This document shows, one piece after another, positions 1-7,791 of a stretch of 64,000 nt of DNA; the stretch's first letter is position 1; each line of letters opens with the position of its first letter. A model generated the notes under the pieces. It saw nothing but the letters and a program-made list of their open reading frames with translations. It did no database searches and was not told where the DNA came from. The translations under genes and the position numbers were made by a program. This DNA comes from Massilia sp. YIM B02443 (GTDB lineage Bacteria > Pseudomonadota > Gammaproteobacteria > Burkholderiales > Burkholderiaceae_D), in NCBI RefSeq assembly GCF_030411955.1, contig NZ_JASNRA010000004.1, positions 104,096-168,095 of the forward strand, given 5' to 3'.

Positions 1-883
1 CGCGCATCCAGGCCATCTCGTCGGGCGACGGCGCGTCGCCGGCCAGCACCAGCAGCATATCGGGCACGTGCGGCCGCAAGGCTTCGGCGACGTCGAGCAG
101 GAAGTCGGAGCGGCGCGAGCGCGCCACCCGACCCAGGTACAGCAGCACGCGCCGTCCGTCCAGGCGCGGGTCGCGGCTCGGCGCGATGGCGGCGCGCGCC
201 AGCTGGCCGGGATCGACGCCCATCGGCACCGCCGTCATGCGGGCGCGCGGCACGCCCCGGGCCGCCAGCCAGTCGGCCATCGCCGCGCTCTGCACGAACA
301 CGTGATGCGCGCCCGGCAGCACCAGCCGGTACAGCACCAGGCGTGCTGCCCAAGCGCGCAGCGCATGCGCCAGCCAGGCCAGCGGCGCGCCGTGGCGGCG
401 CACGTCGTCGCGCCGCACCGCGTAGCCTTCGACGATCGGGAACGACATCCAGTAGGTGAACGGCACGCCGAACAGCGCCGCCGCGACGCGTCCCAGCAGG
501 CCGGAAGCGACCTTGTCGCGCACCTGGACGCAGTCGGGCCGCGCGCGCCCGCCGTGACGCCAGGCCCGCAGCAGGCCGAGCGCATCCCAGAATGGCGACA
601 GCAGGCTGGCGCCGCGCCCGGCCAGGCTGCCGACAGTGTGGACGCCGCCGCCGTGCCAGACACCGTTGCAGGCGCCACGGCGGGCGCCGCCGCCCTGCCC
701 CACCAGTTCGCTGCCGATGCCGTGGCGCGGCAGTTCGGCGCCGAACAGGGTCGCCAGGTCGGCCCGGGTCGGCGGCAAGGGATCGCGCACGATGTAGAAG
801 ATGGTGCGCGCGATGGCGCGGCCGGCGGCCGGGCGCGGCGGCTCGAAGGCGGCGGGCGGATCGTTCGGTTCGCGGGGCGGCAT
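1..883 (-). CDS. Glycosyltransferase family 4 (3' end beyond window)
   Basis: Open minus-strand frame from an ATG at 883 to the left edge, giving about 294 residues with no stop. The N-terminal half reads as a GT-B fold (IFYIVRDPLPPTRADLATLF near the start). The start of the second Rossmann domain (VLLYLGRVARSRRSDFLLD) is followed by MLLVLAGDAP. That pattern, with an acceptor domain, then a G-R loop, then an LAGD segment, is typical of GT4 enzymes transferring sugars from nucleotide-sugar donors at the cytoplasmic membrane. The C-terminal nucleotide-binding EX7E motif would lie outside the window. It sits at the far end of the exopolysaccharide locus and faces the same way as the Eps genes, but 884-2133 holds unrelated genes, so membership in the locus is inference. 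The start is uncertain because no strong Shine-Dalgarno precedes the ATG. Confidence 0.75.
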   Translation of the reverse strand, partial: MPPREPNDPPAAFEPPRPAAGRAIARTIFYIVRDPLPPTRADLATLFGAELPRHGIGSELVGQGGGARRGACNGVWHGGGVHTVGSLAGRGASLLSPFWDALGLLRAWRHGGRARPDCVQVRDKVASGLLGRVAAALFGVPFTYWMSFPIVEGYAVRRDDVRRHGAPLAWLAHALRAWAARLVLYRLVLPGAHHVFVQSAAMADWLAARGVPRARMTAVPMGVDPGQLARAAIAPSRDPRLDGRRVLLYLGRVARSRRSDFLLDVAEALRPHVPDMLLVLAGDAPSPDEMAWMR

Positions 884-1051
884 GGGTGTGCGGGCGTGCT
901 ACCTGGGGGATCGGGGCCGCCGATTCTAGTCGCGTCGCCGGCGCGCACGTTTGGGCGCCGCACACCATGTCTGCGCTGGCGCAGGAGCGCTGTCGAATTC
1001 ACCCGGGCGCAACCGCAAGCGACCGCGCGCCAACTGCTTCAACTCAGTACT

Positions 1052-1528
1052 TCAAGACTCTTGCTTCTTGCCCGGCGCGCGCAGGATCGCCAGGATCACG
1101 ATGCCGAACACGGCGCTGAGCACGGCCGTGCCTTCGCGCCCCATGCCGGCCGCCACGCCGATCGCCGAGGTCATCCAGACGCTGGCGGCGGTGGTCAGGC
1201 CGCGGATGTCGTTCTTCTCGCGCTGCTTGAGGATGGCGCCGGCGCCGAGGAAGCCGATGCCGGCGGTGACGCCCTGCAGCACGCGCGACAGGTCCTGGAT
1301 CTCCATCCCGGCCTGCAGCGGGATCAGCACGAACAGGGCCGAGCCGACCGAGACCAGCATGTGGGTGCGAAAGCCGGCCGAAGCGCCCTTGGTCTCGCGC
1401 TCGTAGCCGAGCAGGCCGCCCAGCACCGCCGCCACCAGCAGGCGCACCGCGATGACGGTCACGTCTTCGGCGTCGCCCAGGTCGGAAAATTCATGCTGTA
1501 TCGTCAGCCAGACTTGGCTCCACCACAT
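1052..1528 (-). CDS. MgtC/SapB family membrane protein
   Basis: This 158-residue membrane protein has the MgtC N-terminal domain. Seen in sequence: RLLVAAVLGGLLGYERE with its conserved G-x-E-R-E, GFRTHMLVSVGSALF, and a GIGFLGAGAILK segment followed by GLTTAASVW. These are hallmarks of the MgtC/SapB family (three to five transmembrane helices; implicated in Mg2+ stress and acid tolerance, transport activity not established). The start at 1528 is chosen over the longer frame (ATG at 1591) because AAGGAG lies seven bases upstream. The protein lacks the long C-terminal cytosolic domain of Salmonella MgtC and so belongs to the short form. It is divergent from the VOC gene, with 149 bp between them. 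Confidence 0.9.
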   Translation of the reverse strand: MWWSQVWLTIQHEFSDLGDAEDVTVIAVRLLVAAVLGGLLGYERETKGASAGFRTHMLVSVGSALFVLIPLQAGMEIQDLSRVLQGVTAGIGFLGAGAILKQREKNDIRGLTTAASVWMTSAIGVAAGMGREGTAVLSAVFGIVILAILRAPGKKQES

Positions 1529-1677
1529 TTGCCTGCTCCTTGTCACAATCCAGGCAGAATCATGCCATCCATGCAAGACGGGTGTCGCCACGCTTGGGTA
1601 TGTACAGAAGGGCGCGGCGCGGCAAAGCCTGTTTATAATCGGACCGGCACACCACTTCTTGAACAGGATGCCTTGTC

Positions 1678-2106
1678 ATGGAAACGCATGAAATCTACCG
1701 TGGGCGATTGATCGACCATCTGCATCTGGTGGTGCGCGACCTGACGGCGTCGCGCAGGTTCTATGAAGCCGTGTTCGGCGTGCTCGGCATCCCGCTGGGC
1801 GGCAGCGGCGACGATCATTTCTGGGCCGACGAGCTGTTCGTCTCGACGCCGGAGAGCGACGCCGCCCAGGGCCAATTGACCGGGCGCCACCACCTGGCGT
1901 TCCAGGCGCGCGACCGCGCCATGGTGGAAGCCTTCCACCAGGCGGCGCTCGCCGCCGGCGGCGTCGACAACGGCGCGCCGGGCGAACGGCCGTATCACCC
2001 GGGCTATTACGGCGCCTTCGTGCTCGACCCGGACGGCAACAATATCGAAGCGGTGTACCACGGCCCCGCGACCTTCAGCGCGCACGAAATCCGCGTCACG
2101 TTCTGA
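1678..2106 (+). CDS. VOC (glyoxalase/dioxygenase superfamily) protein
   Basis: A 142-residue single-module vicinal-oxygen-chelate protein. It opens with the diagnostic IDHLHLVVRDLTASRRFYEA, has HHLAFQARD in the middle and ends with the FVLDPDGNNIEAV signature that carries the C-terminal metal-ligand glutamate. His15, His65-66 and the Glu in NNIEAV are plausible metal ligands. Members of this subgroup are lactoylglutathione-lyase-like, but the substrate cannot be assigned. A TATAAT at 1634-1639 is a candidate -10 box, without a good -35. The gene stands alone between MgtC and the convergent glycosyltransferase, with only 27 bp before the latter's stop. Confidence 0.85.
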   Translation: METHEIYRGRLIDHLHLVVRDLTASRRFYEAVFGVLGIPLGGSGDDHFWADELFVSTPESDAAQGQLTGRHHLAFQARDRAMVEAFHQAALAAGGVDNGAPGERPYHPGYYGAFVLDPDGNNIEAVYHGPATFSAHEIRVTF

Positions 2107-2133
2107 GGCCGGCTGCCTTGCGGCGCCTGCGCA

Positions 2134-2988
2134 TCACCCAAGCTGGCTGTCGCGCCACGCGCGCAGACGGCGCGCCAGCCCGGCGCTGGCATGTACGTCG
2201 AGCTTGCGGCAGAAGTGGGCGCGCGAGGCGCGCAGGCGCGCGAAGTCGCTCTCGTCGAGGATCTTCGGATTGCGCGCGTGCTGGTCGGGCCAGTCGACGT
2301 AGCGAAAGTTATCCGGCACCACGCGCGCGGCGAAGGTCGAATGCATCACCAGGGTCTGGAAGAACAGTTCGTCGGGGCAGCGCACGGTGCGGCAAAAGCG
2401 CAGCAGGCGCGGGTGGGCGTCGGCCAGGCGCAGCAATTCGCGCAGGCAGTCGCGCGACAGCGTCCACCAGGCCGAGCCGCCATAGGGCGCCAGGCCGTCG
2501 GGAAAGCGCCGCGTGCGCCCTAGCAGGCGCAACACGCCGTTGGCCAGCCGGCAGGCCAGCTGCGCGAGCGGGCCGCCGCCCTCGCAATGAAAATACTGGT
2601 AGCGCCGCATCACGCGCCAGCCGTGGGGGGCGATCGGCGCGACTTCGATCAGTTCGCTGCCCTGCAGCCGCGCCAGCTCACGCTTGAGACGGGCGTTGGG
2701 CAGCAGCGGCACATCCTGGCCCGATAAAAACACCAGCTTGTCGAACTCGGGCGCTTCCTGCAGGATCTGGCGCAGCGAAGCCAGGCTGGCGCGCACCTGC
2801 GACAGCGTGCCCCAGCGCACCGCCACCCTCGCCCGCACCGGGCGCGCCGCCGGGTGCAGCAGCGCCGGGTCGAGCGCGCTGTCGCGGTCGAGGTGGACGT
2901 AGACCAGGAAATCGGGATCGCACAGCAGCCCGATCAACTCGTTCAACTGGTCGATGTCCTTGTGCGCATGGATCAGGAACACGTGCAT
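2134..2988 (-). CDS. Core-2/I-branching-type beta-1,6-N-acetylglucosaminyltransferase (Branch family, GT14)
   Basis: A 284-residue protein starting MHVFLIHAHKDIDQLNELI. It follows the GT14/Branch pattern: N-terminal HAHKD, VYVHLDRDSALD, WGTLSQVRASLASL, and VFLSGQDVPLLP, in which the D-x-P-L segment is conserved. Then come GGSAWWTLSRDCL and CPDELFFQTL with the acidic residue expected at the active site. Bacterial members transfer GlcNAc or xylose onto polysaccharides and often occur in capsule or EPS loci. The ATG at 2988 is preferred over 3063 because GGAG precedes it by about six bases and the homology begins there. It is the last Eps-oriented gene before the convergent VOC gene and is probably a side-chain transferase of the same polymer. 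Confidence 0.85.
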   Translation of the reverse strand: MHVFLIHAHKDIDQLNELIGLLCDPDFLVYVHLDRDSALDPALLHPAARPVRARVAVRWGTLSQVRASLASLRQILQEAPEFDKLVFLSGQDVPLLPNARLKRELARLQGSELIEVAPIAPHGWRVMRRYQYFHCEGGGPLAQLACRLANGVLRLLGRTRRFPDGLAPYGGSAWWTLSRDCLRELLRLADAHPRLLRFCRTVRCPDELFFQTLVMHSTFAARVVPDNFRYVDWPDQHARNPKILDESDFARLRASRAHFCRKLDVHASAGLARRLRAWRDSQLG

Positions 2989-3084
2989 GCCGGGCTCCGA
3001 GGCCGATCGCTGCGCCGAGTCTAGCACGGCCCCCATGCGCGCCGCGGCGGGCGCCGCGTGCACACGGGATCCACCGCGTTAGCG

Positions 3085-5319
3085 TCAGTTCAGCGACACG
3101 GTCTGGCCGTTCACCGTCACCGTACGCACCGAACCCGAGGCGCCGAACTTCACTTCCGGGCGCTTGCAGCCGACGTCGAGCAGCACCAGGAATTCGGCGG
3201 TCGACTTGCCGTCGTTCTTCAGGTAAAAGGCGCCGTTATCTTCGACCACATTGGTCTTGGCGCCCGGACCGATCCACTTGGCGAACGCGGCGTCCGTGTT
3301 CAGCGAGCGCAGGCACACCGATTGCGAACCCGCCACCACTTTCACGTTCTGGGCGTTCTCGACCGTCATGATGACCGGGGTGTGCACATTCCATTCGTAG
3401 GTGCGGGCCACGGTGCTGGCCAGGCGGTCGCGCACCAGCATCGCGCCGCCGGCGTCGCGCAGGTGCCAGACCTGGCGCCTGGCCATGGTCAACTGGCCGC
3501 CATACGACGCCGTCGCGTCGCCTTCCACGTAGTCCTGGCTCGGCTGGGCCGAGAAGCCGGTGATCTTGCCGTTGCGCTGCAGCTGCTCGCGGTAGCCGGT
3601 CACCATCTGGCCCTTGCCGCCGTCGAAGGTGATCGCGTTCTGCGAACGGGTCTGGTGGTACCAGTCGCTCCAGTAAGGCGAGCCGTACCAGTCATACCAG
3701 CCGGCCTTCACCAGGAGCGGCTGGCCGGCCACCGACAGCAGGATGCCGTTCTGGTCGCCGTGGCTGTGGTTGAACGAGCCGTACGGGCTGGACTTGAAGT
3801 ACAGCGAGGTGCGGCCGGTGGAACCGATGTCGCTGTGAAAGGCGGCCCAGCCCACGCTCGGGTAATAGGCCGAGTTCGACGGCGGCGCCTTGGCGCTGGT
3901 TTCCTTGACCGGCAGCGGATACGGCGCCTGCAGCAGGCTCAGGGTATCTTCGGTGCCGCCCAGGGCGTTGACGTACCAGGCCGCGCGCGGCGACACCATG
4001 CGCGAACCGAAGGCGTGCCAGACGCGGGTGTCGGGCTTGGTCTCGGAGCCGTCGCCGAAGGCGTGCACGCGCGAGCCCGGCGGGGTGAACTGGGTCGCGA
4101 AGTCGAGCAGGCCCAGCGCCCATGGCTTGGCGTAGAAATTCACGCCTGAGGCTTGCGACATCGGGTCCCACAGCGCCACCAGGTAGCCGGCCGCATACTC
4201 GGCGTAGGCGGTGCCATTGGCGTAGCCGCCTTCCGGTCCGCCCCACGGCGACGGCGCGTTGGCGTAGGCGCGGAACGAGAAATCGAACCACTTGCGCGCT
4301 TCCGGGATGTCGCCCAGCGCCAGGGTCGAGATCAGGCTCAGGAAGATCAGGCTGGTATTGCCGTGCGAATCGAACGGGTACTGGTCGAGGCGGCCGTTGT
4401 CGCCGGCCAGGTTGCCGTAGATTTCCTCGGTGCGCACGCGCACCGTCTCGAGCCAGCGCGCACGGCGCGCGGCGTCGAGGTCGCCGGCCAGGATGTCGAC
4501 CGACTTGATCAGCGACACCGCGATCTGGCGCGTGGCCTGGTCCTGGTTGGCGTAGCTGGTCGGCCCGGCCGGGTTGAGCGCGGCCAGCTGGTCGCCGCGG
4601 CGCAGCGCTTCGGCCAGGAACATCTGGTCGCGCTTCATGCGCCACATCACCACCGCCGCTTCCAGCTGGCGGCTGGCTTCGTTGATGCGCTGGCGGATGT
4701 CGGTCTGCTGCGAGGCCATGGCCGCCGTCAGCGGCGCGCTGATCACGATCGGCCAGCGCGCATCGTTCAGCGCCGGCAGCGCATTGATCTGGAGCTTGAT
4801 TTCGTTGTTCATGCGGCTCACATACGGGTCGAGCTCGGCGCGCCGGGCGCTGCTCCAGGTCGAATACTCGGTGAACGACGGCGGCAGCGAGCGCGGGCGC
4901 GGCTTGGACGTGATGCGTGCGCGCAGGGTGGCGTTGTCCGGCACTTCGAACAGGTTCGACTTGCTGGTGATCGCAAAGCTGCGCGGGCTCGACCAGTCGT
5001 TGCTGCCGCTCGGGCGCACGCGCCAGGTGTAGTTGCCCAGGGCCAGCGCCTGCGGCGGCAGATACCAGTTGCGGTCGGTGACCACCTTGGTGGTGCCGCC
5101 ACCGGTCCTGGTGATCTCGAGCTCGTAACTGGCCGGCCCGGTCGCATGGCGCGCCCAGGTGAAGCCGGGCGGATTCTGGGCCTGGACCTGGTTCATGGCA
5201 GGGCTCGGCTGGACGATCAGGGGATCAGTAGACTGGGCCCAATCCGCGCGCGCCTGGATGGAGACGAACAGGGCGGCAAATGCCGCAGCGCGAATCAAAC
5301 CTTGCCGGTTGAAAATCAT
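3085..5319 (-). CDS. Secreted heparinase II/III-like polysaccharide lyase with DUF4962-type N-terminus
   Basis: 744 residues. A clear Sec signal peptide (MIFNRQGLIRAAAFAALFVS, cleavage after QARA at about residue 25) is followed by a beta-rich module. This module is DUF4962-like (PSPAMNQVQAQNPPGFTWAR, then NYTWRVRPSGSNDW). Next comes an (alpha/alpha) toroid domain (WSSARRAELDPYVSRMNNEI; DSHGNTSLIFLSLIS) and a C-terminal heparinase II/III beta-sandwich (SPYGSFNHSHGDQNGILLSV, SDWYHQTRSQNAITFDGGKG). The HSHGDQN and YHQTRSQNAI stretches carry the conserved histidines. The start at 5319 has GGAG seven bases upstream; the earlier start at 5424 would destroy the signal peptide. The 274 bp upstream are AT-rich and can hold its own promoter. 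Inferred role: periplasmic or extracellular trimming of the locus polysaccharide. Confidence 0.85.
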   Translation of the reverse strand: MIFNRQGLIRAAAFAALFVSIQARADWAQSTDPLIVQPSPAMNQVQAQNPPGFTWARHATGPASYELEITRTGGGTTKVVTDRNWYLPPQALALGNYTWRVRPSGSNDWSSPRSFAITSKSNLFEVPDNATLRARITSKPRPRSLPPSFTEYSTWSSARRAELDPYVSRMNNEIKLQINALPALNDARWPIVISAPLTAAMASQQTDIRQRINEASRQLEAAVVMWRMKRDQMFLAEALRRGDQLAALNPAGPTSYANQDQATRQIAVSLIKSVDILAGDLDAARRARWLETVRVRTEEIYGNLAGDNGRLDQYPFDSHGNTSLIFLSLISTLALGDIPEARKWFDFSFRAYANAPSPWGGPEGGYANGTAYAEYAAGYLVALWDPMSQASGVNFYAKPWALGLLDFATQFTPPGSRVHAFGDGSETKPDTRVWHAFGSRMVSPRAAWYVNALGGTEDTLSLLQAPYPLPVKETSAKAPPSNSAYYPSVGWAAFHSDIGSTGRTSLYFKSSPYGSFNHSHGDQNGILLSVAGQPLLVKAGWYDWYGSPYWSDWYHQTRSQNAITFDGGKGQMVTGYREQLQRNGKITGFSAQPSQDYVEGDATASYGGQLTMARRQVWHLRDAGGAMLVRDRLASTVARTYEWNVHTPVIMTVENAQNVKVVAGSQSVCLRSLNTDAAFAKWIGPGAKTNVVEDNGAFYLKNDGKSTAEFLVLLDVGCKRPEVKFGASGSVRTVTVNGQTVSLN

Positions 5320-5593
5320 TGTGAAGCTCCGAAAAACGTGAATTCCTGGGCAATCGCGCCGCGGGTCGGGCGCTTTGAGGGACGTGCTGTCAGCATCGGG
5401 GGATGCCTTGCTTGACGTAAACAATGTTACGACAAGAAATTTTGAACAAACACAAATTCCCTACGGAAATCAAAGGTTTTTTCGTGTGCTTCGCAGAAAT
5501 CCCACGCCAAATAATTAACATTCGCACGATGAGATTTCACACACTTAACAGTGCTGGTCTGTCTGCAAAGACAGCCAGGCAAGTCTGGGCGTC

Positions 5594-6544
5594 CTACCCC
5601 GTATCGGCTGCCGCGTGCAAGGCGCGCATGCGTTTCAAAAAGCGTAGGCAATAGATCGCGAAGGCCAGCGGCGCGCGTGCCAGATAGCGCCGGCGCACCG
5701 CGAATTCCTCCTGCCGCGCGGCGATGCGGTTGCGCGACGAGACGCTGCCGGGATGGTCGCGGAATACGGCAAGCGGCCGCGCCAGCACCGCCGGCGTGGA
5801 TACGGCGGCCAGGCGCAGCCACAGGTCGATGTCCATCGCGTAGCGCAAGCCCTCGTCGAAGGCGCCGACGCGTGCAAACGCGCTGCGCCGCACGAACACG
5901 GCCGGATGCGGGATCGCGGCGCGGCCGCTGGCCAGGGCATGGTAGCTGAACCGCGGCATCGGGTATGGCGTGGCCAGCCGGCCATCCTTCAACACGTTGA
6001 CGGCGCCGAACAGCCATTCGAGTGCCTGGCCGGCGGCGCGCGCCTTCTCGAAACGGGCCGCCACCGCTTGCAGTACGTCGGGCGCGGCGTAGTAGTCGTC
6101 CGAATGCAGGTGCGCGACGATCTCGCCGCGCGCCACTGCGATGCCGTGGTTCATGGCGCGCGCGATGCCGCCGCCGACGTCGCGCAGCACGCGCTTGGGG
6201 CCGGGATAGGCGGCGATCATGTCCAGCGTGGCGTCGGTGGAGCCGCCGTCGACGAATACGTGCTCGACGTCGCGCAGGGTTTGCGATTGCACCGAGGCCA
6301 GGGTGTCGGCGAGGGTGGCGGCGCTGTTCCAGGTGCAGGTGACGATCGAGAAGGCCGGCGACCTTGCCGGGCCGGCTGCGGCTGTCGTGTCATCGGGGTC
6401 CGACGCGTTTGCTGCACGCGGCGGATCCGGCGCTTGCGGGATGCCGGACACGTTCGACGGGTTCGTCGACGTGCTGGCCGGCATGTTCGGCGTATTCGCC
6501 GCTGTGTCGGTCGGCATCTGCGGCAGGTTCGGGATGGACGGCAT
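5594..6544 (-). CDS. Glycosyltransferase family 2 with low-complexity N-terminal extension
   Basis: About 316 residues. A GT-A catalytic domain begins near residue 65 (FSIVTCTWNSAATLADTL) and contains VFVDGGSTDATLDMI, then an SDDYY DXD-type metal site, and IPHPAVFVRRSAF with GLRYAMDIDLWLRLA. This resembles WcaA/ExoU-like enzymes that add single sugars at the inner face of the membrane. The first 60 or so residues are rich in Pro, Asn, Thr and Ser (MPTDTAANTPNMP...) and lack homology to the domain. They overlap the 3' end of the upstream GT4 gene by 155 bases in another frame. No Shine-Dalgarno clearly selects among the ATGs at the front, so the true start may be internal. Confidence 0.85.
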   Translation of the reverse strand: MPSIPNLPQMPTDTAANTPNMPASTSTNPSNVSGIPQAPDPPRAANASDPDDTTAAAGPARSPAFSIVTCTWNSAATLADTLASVQSQTLRDVEHVFVDGGSTDATLDMIAAYPGPKRVLRDVGGGIARAMNHGIAVARGEIVAHLHSDDYYAAPDVLQAVAARFEKARAAGQALEWLFGAVNVLKDGRLATPYPMPRFSYHALASGRAAIPHPAVFVRRSAFARVGAFDEGLRYAMDIDLWLRLAAVSTPAVLARPLAVFRDHPGSVSSRNRIAARQEEFAVRRRYLARAPLAFAIYCLRFLKRMRALHAAADTG

Positions 6545-7790
6545 GGTCGTGCCGTTCGGCGTGCGGGCGGGGCGGGGTGTGGTCGGCATACAGGTCCAGT
6601 AGTCTGGGCAGCAGGACGCCGGCGTCGGCGCCGAAGGTGGGTGGAAGATAGGCACGGCGCGGCTGCTCGTCGAGCCGCTGCGCGGCCAGCGCCGCCAGCC
6701 CGGCCATCGAATCGGCCAGGCCGAGCTGGCCGGGAATGCCGGCGTACCGCGCCAGCTCGGGCGTGCCGCCGCGCGCCAGCGCCAGGCAGGGGCGGCCCAG
6801 CGCCAGCGCTTCCAGCACGGTGGTGCTGCAGGCTTCCTCGCACACCGAAGGCACGACGCACAGGTGCGCGCGCGCGGCCAGCGCCAGCGTCGCGGGATAG
6901 TCCTGCCAGCCGAGGAAGCGTACCTGCCCTCCCCCATGGCGCCGTTCCAGCCCGGCGCGCAGCGGGCCGTCGCCGGCCACGGTCACGCGCGCGTGCGGCG
7001 GCAGGCGTGCGCGCGCCGCGTCGAGGAATTCGCCGAAGCCCTTGCCGGCGTCGATCCGCCCCACCAGCAGCAGGTCGCCGCGGCGCGGCGGTGGCGCGGC
7101 CAGGGCTGCGGCGCGCAGGCGCGGATAGTCGACCAGGTTGTGGATCACGCGGCAGCGCGACAGGTCGGCACCCGGCACCGCGCGCAGGAACTGGCGCCGC
7201 AGGAAGTCCGACACGAACACGGTCTTGTGACGGGCGAAGGCGCGCGCCGTGCCGTCGCGGTAGCCGGCGACGGCAATCGCGGTCACCGCCTTGCGTACGG
7301 CGCCGGCGTCGCGCCGGATGCAGGCGGCGCATTCGCCCGGCACCAGGTTGTCGCACACGGCGTCGTCGCGAAAGCGCAGGTGGGTCAGGCATTCGCTGCC
7401 CTGGTCGTGGCGGGTCTGGACGTAGTTGATGCCGTCGGCGACGTACAGGCCCACCATCGGCAGGTGGCCGTGGTAATGGACGACATCGACGCCGTGTGCG
7501 TGACGCGCGATGGCATGCCCGATCTTGCGTGCGAAATACGGCCGCTTGAGTGGGTTGAAGACGCCCAGCTGCGCTTCCTTCCAGCCCGGATGGGCTCCGT
7601 CGAAGCCGGGGATGAATCGGCCGTGGAAGCCGATCTGCCCGGCGCAATCCTGGTGGCCGCGGTCGTTGCGCCCGAGGATCTCGACCCGGTGGCCGGCGGC
7701 CAGCAGCCGGTTGGCCAGCGTCACCACGTGCTTGCCCAGGCCGCCGACCTGGGCGCCGGGCAGGTCTTCCGACACCATCAAAATACGCAT
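6390..7790 (-). CDS. Glycosyltransferase family 4
   Basis: 466 residues of GT-B type. It starts MRILMVSEDLPGAQVGGLGKH with the glycine-rich donor loop and continues with VDVVHYHGHLPMVGLY. The second domain has LLLVGRIDAGKGFGEFLDAA, VTVAGDGPLRAGLE and the nucleotide-sugar motif PSVCEEACSTTVLEALALGRP, whose spaced glutamates fit EX7E. A four-cysteine stretch (CDNLVPGECAACIRR) is typical of a subgroup of EPS GT4 enzymes. The gene starts one base after the Wzx-like gene stops, so the pair is translationally coupled. The last 60 or so residues are His/Pro/Ala-rich and unlike the family; they coincide with the overlap into the next gene. Confidence 0.9.
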   Translation of the reverse strand: MRILMVSEDLPGAQVGGLGKHVVTLANRLLAAGHRVEILGRNDRGHQDCAGQIGFHGRFIPGFDGAHPGWKEAQLGVFNPLKRPYFARKIGHAIARHAHGVDVVHYHGHLPMVGLYVADGINYVQTRHDQGSECLTHLRFRDDAVCDNLVPGECAACIRRDAGAVRKAVTAIAVAGYRDGTARAFARHKTVFVSDFLRRQFLRAVPGADLSRCRVIHNLVDYPRLRAAALAAPPPRRGDLLLVGRIDAGKGFGEFLDAARARLPPHARVTVAGDGPLRAGLERRHGGGQVRFLGWQDYPATLALAARAHLCVVPSVCEEACSTTVLEALALGRPCLALARGGTPELARYAGIPGQLGLADSMAGLAALAAQRLDEQPRRAYLPPTFGADAGVLLPRLLDLYADHTPPRPHAERHDHAVHPEPAADADRHSGEYAEHAGQHVDEPVERVRHPASAGSAACSKRVGPR

Positions 7791-7791
7791 G

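Noticed and set aside
68..1711. A 547-codon open frame on the plus strand across the glycosyltransferase and MgtC genes
   Set aside because: Arg/His/Ala-rich translation with no domain; it is the complement of real minus-strand genes at high GC.
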